In this document: piece after piece, positions 1-10,492 of the stretch
Numbering within the stretch: the stretch's first letter is position 1
Layout of the letters: each line of letters opens with the position of its first letter
Origin: Gloeopeniophorella convolvens
Lineage: Eukaryota > Basidiomycota > Agaricomycetes > Russulales
DNA length: 64,000 nt
Reading direction: 5' to 3'
NCBI GenBank assembly: GCA_022496205.1
Contig: WTXD01000007.1
Span: 496,001 to 560,000, forward strand
Translations under genes and position numbers: made by a program
The notes under the pieces: model-generated
Databases searched by the model: none
Told to the model about the DNA's origin: nothing
The model's input: the letters and a program-made list of their open reading frames with translations, nothing else

Positions 1-1484
1 CCGATACCTTTTGTCTATGAGCGCCGTCATTTCACGGTCAAAACGCTCCCAGAAACCTTCCCTTACGAAGTCATCCGCGACAACGGTCTCCAGATCCACT
101 ATTTTGAATTCCGTGGCCAAGGTGCACCCCCTGCAGACATTGGCTACCCGGGAGATGTATGGCTCAACATCCGTCCCGGTGAGCTCTCGCTCTACGCGCG
201 CACGCAGACCGAATGGGCCGTTTGGCCCGGTCCACGCAAGGCAAAGAAACAGATGTTCGAGCATCCTCTCGTTCCGGGGCGGTACCTCTGGTGCACGCGG
301 AAGCATGTGTTATGGTACACATGTGATGGCATACGCAAGAGCGCATCTCTGCAGACAAGGGGAGAGGAGGAGGACTTTGGCCGCACACGATATCGCACCG
401 TTGGTCCCATGGAGCGTGGCGGCACGCGCAGTACAACCGACAACACCCCTCGTTTCCCCCTGCGTACTGCGGAAGAGGCCGTAGCCAAAATCCTAGAGCT
501 GGAAAGCGAGGAACGCCGTCATGGCCGTGACCCGCCTGAGCCCAAGCGCCGGCGATTGCGTGAGGGTGAGGTGGACCCGGTGAACCGCATGAAGAGCATT
601 TCGGAAGAGCCGACCGCCGGGTCCAGCTCGAGCGGCAGCAGGTCAACTGTTCCCCACGACGCCTCGCAACCCCCAACCTGGAATGGAGATGGCCGATATC
701 AACGGCCAGCGGGCTACAACCACGGGAGCATGTCTTTCTACCCCGTCTCCCCTTCTTCGAGTCTCAGTCAAGCTCTCGGGCCCAATGCCGTTCCTAACCC
801 GCACCCGCCCTCTCCCCCAGCCATCCCCGCACACCAGCCAGTCTCTGGTCCCACAGCTCCCGCATACACGCCTACATCATCAATGTCTGCGACCAACACA
901 CTCTCACCATCTGCTGCATCCGTATCTAGCGCCCATCCGGCGCCCCCATCTCCTGTAACATACTCTCAATCTACCAACCACCCGCCACACCCCCCGAACC
1001 CTCTTGTGGACACAGACATAGGCCGCGCACGCGCCGAGGTAGTGCGCTTGTCTGCGGAGAATGCACGTCTTTGTGCAGAGAACAGTCGCCTCTCAGAGGA
1101 GAATCGTTCTCTTCGAGCGAACGCATATTATTCCCCCAGCCTCGCAGAAGCTGTTCGTGACGCACTGGGCCCACCTTTAAGTGCTCGCGTGAACGAATGT
1201 CCGTAGCAAGCACTCTATCCCGTTGTTCTGATCTGACGCCTAGACAGTGCTTCGAGACGCGCAGGAGCAGCGAGCTGCACGGTTGGAGGCAGAACGCAAG
1301 CTCGCAGAATTCCAGGGGCAACTCAAAAAGGTACCTTCAGGGACAACCTCGCCAGTAATGATACGCTCACACTTGCCAGATGACGCAGGCCTTCCAGATA
1401 CCGTCGATAGTTTCGGGTGGTTCAGGCGACAATCAGCTATCTTCTGCACGGTCTGGCTCGCGACTCACCACGTCAGAAGCATAA
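1..1484 (+). CDS. Unknown protein with coiled coil, 3' part (5' end outside window)
   Basis: The frame is open from base 1, so the start lies upstream. I read three exons: 1-1188, 1244-1330 and 1380-1484, with introns GTGAAC..CTAG and GTACCT..CCAG, both in phase 0, ending at TAA 1482-1484. The first part (about 80 residues) is an ordered, aromatic-rich segment (for example VYERRHFTVKTLPETFPYEV) that looks like a conserved domain I cannot name. A long Pro/Ser-rich stretch follows. Near the end there is a heptad-like segment (VRLSAENARLCAENSRLSEE) that continues across the intron into an Arg/Glu/Ala helix, so a coiled coil is likely. No basic DNA-binding region directly precedes it, so I do not call it a bZIP. 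The last exon is Ser-rich and its boundary is the least certain. Confidence 0.6.
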
Positions 1485-2235
1485 AACCGAAAGCCAGGCC
1501 CTCACGGGGCCCCCGTCGATCCATTCATTCACCTCGGGGCTGGGATTTGTATCTATACGTCGGATGACCACTGTATTCCCACCGCACTTAACCTTGTATT
1601 GCTTTTGGAATGATCCGCGCAAACCGACTGTCAACTCGCGCATCGCGCACGTTGCGTGGCCCCGAAGGTTACCATCACTCCGTATCTGGGACTCGTACCG
1701 TTGGCATCTGCCCAGGACATGGTACTGACCCGGCGAGCCGACGCAGCTCGATACCCTGCACGCGGGATCACACCGAAACCATCGACTACTATCCCTCTTT
1801 CTATTCACCTATGCGCACGAGTGATGGACGCTACAAGACACCTCAAGAGCGGCGGCCTTACGCGAAAGAGGGTTCTCAACCGAATCGACTCACGCATACG
1901 TCTCACCGAGGAGATCGGGAGCCCGAGGCTTGTGCCTGACGAACGGAGATAAGGGGCGGGTCGGGACTTGGAAGATCCCGCAATCCTGGGCAACATCAGG
2001 GGAGAAGATTAGCGCGATCCGACATATCGCATGTCGGCGTTCGGACCGCCTTGTCGAGCATTGCTCTTTCGCACGATGCCTGAATTACGCTACACGCCTG
2101 GAGCCACCACTCCTTTGGGTGATCGCGAGTTGGCCACCAATACGCCCGAGGATTTACTGTCAGTGGAATTATTGCGCGACCTTACAACTCGTCCATTAGA
2201 AACGATCGCTGAAACCTTGGCTATGTCATCGTCGT
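1485..2235. other. Intergenic, nothing recognised
   Basis: This stretch lies between the end of the first gene and the end of the epoxide hydrolase gene, which run toward each other. It holds only short overlapping open frames of biased composition without recognisable motifs. I see no RNA gene or repeat. Confidence 0.5.
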
Positions 2236-3890
2236 TCACAACTCGTCATGTAGGTGCTCCTGCTTGGCATAGAGGTCCGCCAGCCACTTGCGAATGATTG
2301 CGTTAACTCCTGCAGGGTTCTCGAGCTGAACCCAGTGGGCGCCAGGAAGTGTCTGCGGGAGTGTCGGCAACATGGTCTACGGAGTCAGGGACGAGAATGA
2401 CACTCACGCGGAGGGTAGAATTGGGCAGAAAATCGAAAGAGTGAAGCATCTTAGCAGCAAGTTCCCAGTTTGCAACAGGGTCCTATCGAGGTACGTCGAA
2501 TTAATGTAATGCAGGCGGGATCGTCGGACATACGTCTTGGGGGAAAATGCTCAAAACAGGTTGAGGAATGGTGTGGTTGCCTTGATCGTTGGCGAACTTC
2601 CAAGATGCAAGACGATTCTGTGAGCACTCGTGAGAAAATCCCAACACAATTGATGTGAGGCGTTATACCTCGTCAGTATAGAACTGAAGATCTGCAAAGT
2701 CAATTGTGAGACCGCGAGCAGAGCCTCACGCAGAGAGCTGGGCGCACTGTACGCGAATTTCTGGATTTCATATTGCTCAACCCAGTAGTCTTCCTCCTCT
2801 CGAGAGAAGAATGAGATTGGCGGAATCTGAGACAGCGTTGAAACGTTATGTTCTTAGTCAATTTAGCTGAGAGTCAAACCTCTTCAACGCTGTCCCATGC
2901 TCCCATGAACGACTTTGTGCTCGTCAGGAAGGCGCCAGGTGGCGGCGACGCCACGTCACGCAATGTCCCCCGTAAAGTGCGCCGGACGTCACGTCCGAGC
3001 TCTTCCACTGCATCGGGTGTCGAACCATCGAAGAACTGCTGGTATGCGAGACGAGGAAGGGCCGAGACTAGGTCTCGCACTGGTACAAAGGGGCCGCTGC
3101 GGGTATATACTATGCGCAGCTGAAGTCAGCCCGGGCGAAGAATGGCCCCACGATCCTGGGCTCACCGGAATGGTGATGCCTACGACAGCAGTAAAGACGT
3201 CAGGGCGTTCGCGTGCCGCCTCGTAAGCAAGCTGGGTGCCCCAATCGTGTCTTCGAGGATGATGGGGTCAATCTGTACAATGCCGACACCAGATATGTAG
3301 AACGCACCCAATGGCAATAACCTTCGGGATTTCGGCGGCCTTGAGTATGCATAACAAGTCGCCTACTAAGTCGGGCATCGTTCCTGACGACTTGACATCG
3401 CCTGGATGCGTTGACGCGCCAAAACCACGCAGGTCGGGTGCGATAATGCGGTACTCCTCCTACATACAAGAACGGGCAGCGTGTGAGAAATAAATGCATA
3501 CGACATCGACATAGCTTCAAGTGCCGCACCTCGAACTCCTGGATTTGATACTTCCAACTCGCCCAGAGGCTCGGCCATCCATGCAGGAGCAGCAACGTCC
3601 TCTCGGCGGTAGGGTTGACGTCAACGTAGTCTGCGAACACATGTCGTCAGAATGGACGGTCATTGTGACCGCCGCGACAATCCCGAGAAGCAGGATGCAC
3701 TCATACGAATATTGATGTCGACCTCTTTATTCTCCGTGCGATTGATGGCAGGACAAGTGACCACTTTTTTTGCATACTCGGCCGGAGCGAAGGGTGGCTT
3801 CCCAACCGTCCCGTCTTCAGATGTTGTGGTGCACGCAGCCAGGCCTGAGGCCACAGTCGCGAGGCCCAGTAGAGCTCGAATGGAGGGCAT
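2236..3890 (-). CDS. Epoxide hydrolase-like alpha/beta hydrolase, secreted type
   Basis: The family opens epoxides to diols by a nucleophilic Asp. The first exon (3890-3707) encodes a hydrophobic leader ending in a Leu-Ala-Ala-Cys stretch, so the protein is probably exported. Exons that splice in frame are 3630-3530, 3459-3308, 3250-3166 and one starting at 3119. Several smaller exons follow down to TGA at 2238-2236. Motifs appear in family order: HGWPSLW (oxyanion hole), DLRGFG, the nucleophile elbow GHDWGTQ assembled across the 3307-3251 intron, a lid segment with PFF-like and EEEDYW residues, DPVANW, and the catalytic His in GAHWVQLENP. All key residues are present, so it looks functional. 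Introns are 46-75 nt. Lid-region exon joins are less certain, because one donor (GTTTGA) is weak. Confidence 0.85.
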
Positions 3891-4646
3891 GGTGCCTTGG
3901 ACTTTACAGCAGGGAGAGAATGACGGTCCACTGGTGTCTTGGAAGAGTTTTGCGAAACCGGTGGCGCCTCGTGTCTCGCCGAAAGACTATAAGTGCATCC
4001 CGCGCTAGTACAGCCTCGGTTCTCATGTGAGCGCTTGAGCTGGCCCCTGAGTCAATGTTCGCATCTACAGACAGGCGTCAGGCGGAATATGACGGAATGC
4101 AGAATCTCCATCCAAAGATGGGAGATTCGCACAGAAGCAGACTGCTGCGCTCACCGAATCAAAAGGCGCATGAACATGATTATCCGGGATGGTTTGGACC
4201 ACTTGAGCAGATTTCGACCGCAATCAAACGTGCAAACGGGCGAACAAAGGCCGGCCTGTCGACGATATAGAAATGACTGTAAGCGCCGGGAACCGAGTGC
4301 GCCAAGCGCCGAGTAAGGTTCTTTGGTATGATCTTGAAGGCGGCGCAGGAAAACTCGACTTCGCCTCTCTCCACCTGTACAAGCTTTGCCCGGTACCGGC
4401 TTTATACCGTACAGCTGTACATATTCAAGTCGCACGGAGATAACTTGCACTTGACTTGAATAAGAGATGACCGGGATTACCGGTGCCGGTGGGCGCCGGA
4501 CTGGGGCGCGCAACCGGTCATCACGTGAATGAACCGAACCGGTTCGGAATGGACGCGATGCGCGACGCGACACGGTGTGACGCGCCGTGCCGCAATCTTA
4601 GAGTCAGCAACCATCCCTCTCCCTCAAATACTCTCTACATCCCAAC
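3891..4646. other. Divergent intergenic region, epoxide hydrolase / RFC1
   Basis: This holds the promoters of two diverging genes. About 70-100 bases before the RFC1 start there is a cluster of GACGCG/ACGCG-like motifs (4548-4585). These resemble partial MluI cell-cycle boxes, which would suit a replication gene, but none is a full ACGCGT. No gene or RNA is visible. Confidence 0.4.
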
Positions 4647-7600
4647 ATGGCTCCTCCAGCAAAGAAAAGCGCCAAGGCGAATGCAGGAACGAGCCAGAAC
4701 GATCTCAGGTCGTTCTTTGGCCCCGGGTCGGCGAGCCCAGCCAAGGTGCGTACTCCAGCCCCGCGTGAGCGTCGGAACTGTGGCTTGAGTGAACCCCACA
4801 TCGTCCAGGCATCCTTAAAGAAGAGCCCGATAGAAATCAGTGCGCGTTTACCTCGTTTATACATCTCAGCTTGCTCACGTGCAGCGCAGGCGAAGATGAG
4901 GGGTACGTAATGTTGCAATTGCACGTCTGAAACTCTGGTCAATGAACAGATCAAGTAGATTCCTCCCGCCCGCGAAGTCACGGTAAGAACTGGCAGCCGT
5001 CATCGTTCGCCAACTCATACCTCGTTCGCAGTGCTTCGGAGAAGGCTAAGCCCCCAGCGCCAACGCTAAAGCGCAAAGCAAACAGGGTGTTGCTTTCAAG
5101 CGACGATGAAGACGTCAAGGAAGCTACCCCCCCGCCGAAGAAAAAGGCTGCTGTAGCATCCTCTTCCACGAATACACGTACTCCGAAAGCCAAGTCACGC
5201 GCACAGGCCACGCCACCGAAAGCGAGGACTAAGCGCAAGAAGGTGGAGAGCGATTTTGAAGATGAATCAGAGGAGAACGACAACGACGATGGCGATGGCG
5301 ACTTTATGGACGTCGACGAGGAAGACAAGGCTCCAAAGAAGAAGCCCGCAAAGGCTAAGGCGCCTGCAAAGCGCACAAACACAACGGCCGCGAAGAAGGT
5401 AGAGAAGCCGAAAGCAGCCCCGGCTAAGGTCGAGGAGGGTGAAGAGGAGAGTAAACCCAAACCAAAGTTCAAGTATGTTCCCCCTTTGTATATTCCGGAG
5501 CATGAGTGCTGAGCGCGTGAGGCGCGCAGTTGGGCGGCAGCGAAGGCAGCCAAAATGGCAGGCCCGTCTAACCCTGGCTCGAAACCTGTGCCCGAGTCCG
5601 CCGCACCCGACTGTCTCGCGGGGTTGTCTTTCGTCTTCACAGGCGAGCTGTCAGCGTTCTCTCGAGATGAGGCCATCGACATTGCCAAGCGGTTTTCAGG
5701 GTATGCCTGCATTTGACATTCGGAGTTCTGTCCTTACGTTGTTCTAGTCGCGTTGTCGGCCAACCTTCGTCCAGGACTGATTTTGTCGTCCTTGGAAAGG
5801 ACGCCGGCCCAAGCAAGCTTGCTGCGATCAAGAAACACAACCTCAAGACCTTATCTGAGGATGAATTCCTGGAGCTTATTGCTACACGGAAGGGACCTGG
5901 GACCCTGAGTGAAAAGGATAAGAAGAAGAAGGAAAAGGAAGAGAAGGCAATTCGAGACAGCGCGAAGGAGATGGAGGCGCGCGAGAAGGCTGTCAAGGCA
6001 TCAGGATCCAAGGTCATTCAAGGGTACGTCGGATACATCGTGCTCTATGGAATGCAGGATGTGACTATCTTGCAGGGCGAAGGTAGTCGATCCGAAGACC
6101 AAGCTGTGGACTGAGCGATATGCGCCACAAGCGCTTAAAGAGATATGCGGCAACAAAGGACAAGTCGAGAAGCTCCAGCAGTGGCTTAGTGATTGGTGCG
6201 CCTGCGTCGCTTTCCTTGAAGGGGATGCCACGCTGATCGACCATACCTTACAGGTCGGGCAGCTTGAAAGCCAATTTCAAGAAGCCCGGCAAAAATGGGA
6301 TGAACAGTTTCCGCGGCGTTATGATTACGGGCCCACCAGGCATTGGGAAGACAACCAGTGCGCATATGTGTGCGAAGCTTGCGGGTTTCACCCCTATTGA
6401 GCTCAATGCGAGTGATGCACGCAGCAAGAAGCTCGTCGAGGTGAGTCATCCTCCGGTCCTTGCCTTCTGCTCTATTGACGAACTGCGTCTTAGAGCAGCA
6501 CAAATATTCAAAATACGTCCTTGGATGGGTGGATGGGTGGTGGCGAGGTGAGTAGATTCGTCATACTCAGCTGCGTCTCATTCCAACACTGCGCAGCGAA
6601 CAAACGCAGCAGGAATCGCGATCACAGATCGAACTTGTCTGATCATGGACGAAGTTGATGGTATGTCTGCCGGTGACAGAGGCGGTGTCGGGGCATTGGC
6701 AGCCCTCATACGCAAGACGAAGGTCCCATATACCTTACTATTACCAAATTCTATATTGACTCATTTCAAGGTTCCAATAATATGCATCGCCAACGATCGT
6801 AGCGCACCAAAGATGAAGCCTCTCGTGAACGGCACATTCAGCTTACCATTCCGCAAGTGCGTGGCCAATGCGTACCTCTGAACAGGATAGCTGAAGGGTT
6901 TATCTAGACCGGACGCTTCGCAAATCCGGTCAAGGATCATGACCATCGCCTACAAGGAGAATATGCAGATCCCTGCGAACGTCATCGACGAACTCATCAC
7001 AGGCGTGGGGTCGGACATACGCCAGGTGCTCAACATGTTGTCAACATGGAGACTTCACAACGATACCATGAATTTTGAGGAAGGGAAGATGCTGTACGAA
7101 CCATCTTGTTAGGGTTCAACACTCCGCTGACATATGCTTAGTGCCAAGGCGAACGAGAAGTATGCTGTAATGACGCCCTTCAACATCGTGCAGAAGATCC
7201 TCGGGCCATACATGTTCTCAGCGACGTCACGCGACACACTGAACGACAAGATCGAACTATACTTCCACGATTACTCCTTCGTCCCTTTATTCATACAGGT
7301 GTGTCGAATCCAAGCCCCTGTGGACATCGAATCAACGTATCGTAGGAGAACTACCTGAAGACTAATCCCTCGCGCGTGCGCGACCTGCAAGGCCCCAGAC
7401 AGGCTTTGAAACAACTTAAGTTGATGGAGAAGGCAGCAGAGTCAATATCTGACAGCGACCTCGTCGACTCGCTTATCCATGGGTATGTAGGATTGGTTAT
7501 GTCCCCATTCTCGTCTTGACGTGCATCATGCAGTCCCGAACAGCACTGGTCGTTAATGCCAACACATGCGGTGCTATCAACAGTCCGCCCGTCGTCATTC

Positions 7601-8391
7601 CTCTATGGTCCTGGCAGCGGCTATGGAGGGCCCAACGCCATGAGCTTCCCTCAGTAGGCCTGATTCGTTCCAGTAGGATGCGTGTCCGGACTGATTGTCG
7701 CGGCAGATGGCTCGGGCAAAACTCTAAGCAGAACAAGCTTAGTCGGGCCTTGGGTGACGTGCAGATACGCATGAGACTCAAGGTATCTGGCGACAAATCC
7801 GAGATCCGACTGTCATATCTACCAGCAATGTTCCCGCTCATCGTCAAGCCTCTCATGGACGAGGGCTCGGTGGGTCACTTGCCTCTTCTGGTGTAGGTTT
7901 CTGACAACGAGCGTTGAGAAGAGCGCTGTCGACAACGTTATCGAAAGCATGGATGACTATTACGTCTCTCGCGAAGATTGGGATACCATCGTCGAGCTTG
8001 GCATCGGAGACCAAAAGGACGACGTGGTGCTCAAGAAGATAGCGACTGCCACCAAGACAGCACTCACGAAGAAGTACAACTCACGCGAACACCCCATTCC
8101 CTTCCATAAGGCGCAAGATCTAGGCAAGGCACCCAAGAAACTTGCTGGTGGGCCCGCGCCTGATCTCGAAGAGGCTTTCGACGTGAGACTCTCGTGCCCG
8201 CCACCTTTGGCCGCTCGTCCTTAGCTCACGTTGCCTTCCCTTAGGCGGATGATGCTGTAGACGATGCTGAAGATGACAAGAAGGGCGATGACCCAGACGA
8301 CATCAAGAACGACAAGCTGATCCAAGAGGCCACAGGGAAGAAGAAAGCAACCGCTGCCAAAGGGAAGGGGACTGCCAAAGGCAAGAAGTAG
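4647..8391 (+). CDS. RFC1: Replication factor C subunit 1 (large clamp-loader subunit)
   Basis: RFC1 is the large subunit of the ATP-driven complex that loads PCNA onto primer-template junctions. The start at 4647 gives a first exon of about 33 residues carrying a PCNA-binding box (QNDLRSFF, residues 17-24). A long Lys/Glu-rich acidic and basic linker follows (about 5087-5512). Next is a BRCT domain (from about 5615: GLSFVFTGELSAFSRDEA, continued in the next exon), then the AAA+ module with Walker A GPPGIGKTT (about 6329-6355) and Walker B LIMDEVDG (about 6637-6660). After it come a sensor segment with SRIMTIAYKE, the GSDIRQVLN motif, and the C-terminal RFC1 domain. The tail ends in a Lys-rich stretch at TAG 8389-8391. 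At least a dozen short introns are needed, and I did not fix every junction. Order and motifs match the family, so the identity is secure. Confidence 0.93.
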
Positions 8392-9464
8392 TCGTGGTTC
8401 TCAGGGCACTTGTATATACCCCCTGACCGGTCTCCGCACTTATTTACTCGTTTCGTGGGCATCACTTGGGAATGACAGCCTGGTAACAGGAAATCGTCGC
8501 ACATAACTTGTATGTAAGTTGTGTCGCATGTGGCACTTGTGATGTGCTTCTGAGTTCTCAGGTGCGAGGGTTCCCGTCAGGGTCGTATAAAAGACAGCTC
8601 GACTGACAAAACAGCGACAAAACTTTTTACCAGGAGCCCCCACCTTCGTCTCGGCTCCCATTGTCGGCCATTGCCTGCTGCTTTCCTGAGATTCCTATAA
8701 CAGACGCCCCTTATGCCCTGGGCGGCTGGTTAGTCGCCGTTCTGGGGACCTGTCTATTGTACCTCGAGATCGTCGCATGCCACACCCCGGGACGCTGCAT
8801 ATACTCGTTCGGGGCAACGCTTGGCCCCTCGCTAGATCTTGCTGTCGATTGACGCGCCGCTCAACGGCCCAAAGGGGCAGTGAAGATCGCTCGAGGGCAG
8901 TCCATGTGGCGGCGCTAAGTCTGCACACTCGCCTCGGGTTACCTGGTGGGTCACCGACTGCCGACGAATAGGCTCCGCGATGCAGCCGCGATAGCGCCGG
9001 CGCCTGCAGCTGTTCTGAATGCATGAGGAACCCGCGCGCGACCAGTGAATGGTGAAGACGATATCGGTGACGTCGGCAGGCCCAGAACTAGCGCGGCTGT
9101 GAGAACGCGACGAAGAAAGTGAAGAGCGAGAAGAGGATGCATGGCGCCTGACGCGTAAACGGCCACGGTATGTTGCGCGGTCGCCGTGGCTCGCGGTCTC
9201 GAACTGGCGAGGAGGAAGCGGGGTGGGCGGCTAGATGGGGTGGGCCATCGCGGGAATTAGGAGTTGGGTGCTCGTTGTGGCAGGTGGAGGCGTCGGATGA
9301 TGCGGTATCCGATCAAGATCTGTGCGCAGTATCCCATCCCATCCTATCCTGCCCTATCCTGTCCTATCCTGGAGGCTCATCAAGATCCGACGCCGCACGT
9401 ATAAGGCTCCAGCCACAGTGCCGCCCTTACTCATTCGTCTGCCTATCGTCTGCCATTGACCATC
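8392..9464. other. Intergenic between RFC1 and FKBP genes
   Basis: About 1.07 kb. The FKBP promoter end holds a short imperfect tandem of CCTATCCTG-like units (about 9335-9375). A weak reverse-strand reading frame is listed separately. I see nothing else. Confidence 0.4.
8951..9142 (-). CDS. Possible small membrane or organellar protein
   Basis: A reverse-strand frame begins with Met followed by a hydrophobic segment (HPLLALHFLRRVLTAALVLG) and then an Ala/Gly-rich stretch, with Arg residues typical of a signal or mitochondrial leader. A GTGACC site near its end could splice into further sequence toward 8695, but no conserved domain appears there. It could be a real small gene or chance in GC-rich DNA. 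I do not recognise it. Confidence 0.2.
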   Translation of the reverse strand: MHPLLALHFLRRVLTAALVLGLPTSPISSSPFTGRARVPHAFRTAAGAGAIAAASRSLFVGSR

Positions 9465-10132
9465 ATGGTGCGCAGCGCCCCCGAGCGTCCCGCTGAACGC
9501 TGAACCCATCCCGCTGCCCCTAGGGCGTCGAAATCGTTGAACTTGTCCCCGGCGACGGCAAGAGCCGCCCCCGCGTCGGCGGTGCGCACGCCTCTAACTC
9601 GTCTCGTTACACCGTCCTGAAATGGTTCCCGCCCGTCAACAGACACCGTCACGATCCACTATGTCGGCACGTTGGCTGGCACCCAGCAGGTATTCGACTC
9701 CAGTCGGGATCGGTCAGTCATCGCGCTTGGCGGCTTCTTATCTGTCTGTCCTCCACTGACCGTGGCGCACCGCGACCCGCACCTACATACAGGTCAGAGC
9801 CCTTTAAGACGCCGATTGGCATCGGCCATGTGATCAGGGGCTGGGACGAAGGCGCGCCAGCATTTCACAGCTCGCCTCATCGCTCCGCTGATTCTCGACG
9901 ATATGATCAGGTGTTCCGCAGCTCTCGCTCGGTTGCAAGGCGATCTTGAAGGTGTCGCCGGATTACGTGCGTATCGCGGTCCCAGTTGTCCTCGGCACGC
10001 CGTCTGAATTGACGCTTTGCGGCTATGCTTTAGGCATATGGCGCCCGGGGGTTCCCACCAATCATCCCGCCAAATGCCGCCCTTGACTTCGAAGTCGAGC
10101 TCCTGGCGATCGAACGCCCGAAGAGGCCCTAG
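9465..10132 (+). CDS. FPR1: FKBP12-type peptidyl-prolyl cis-trans isomerase
   Basis: This is the small cytosolic prolyl isomerase that binds FK506 and rapamycin. The coding part of exon 1 is only the ATG (9465-9467). The next exons are 9524-9581, 9643-9712, 9793-9851, 9911-9966 and 10034-10132. Joined, they give a protein of about 113 residues, the usual FKBP12 length. Motifs in order are [16 protein letters not shown], the substrate-pocket segment [10 protein letters not shown], and [20 protein letters not shown]. Active-site aromatics (Tyr, Phe, Trp, Phe) are all seen. All introns begin GT except the one at 9852-9910, which begins GCGCGC and ends CAG. The reading frame needs that intron removed. 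The stop is TAG 10130-10132. Confidence 0.93.
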
Positions 10133-10492
10133 TGACCACATCACATTGATTTCTCGCCACCATTCTTTCGGGGGTTGTAAGTTCAGACGCGTGATTCATG
10201 CATGAGTATTGAGGGGCACATGATCCGAGGGCTACGCAGTGTACATACAATTTCACGAACGACACGTATTGTACAAGGTTCGGCCTGAGTGAGAAGCATC
10301 ACCGCAGCATTATCGCACGGACGGTACTGGCGTTCCGCCAACGCGGGGACCTTGCTGCCATTTCAAAAGCATCCATGCTCATAATCTGTTATTGCGGCAG
10401 TACGAAAACAGGGTGAAAGAAGCACACTAATAGAGTGGGACAAAGATAGAATACACATAACTTCGAAGTCGACAGCATAAGGGTCATGAACA
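10133..10492. other. Convergent intergenic region, FKBP / Yta7-like
   Basis: This is a 3'-to-3' spacer between converging genes. It contains AT-rich stretches that may serve 3' end formation. No gene is seen. Confidence 0.4.

Noticed and set aside
1610..2300. Overlapping open frames on the + strand
   Set aside because: They cover the intergenic zone and the end of the epoxide hydrolase gene, show no motif and no splice logic.
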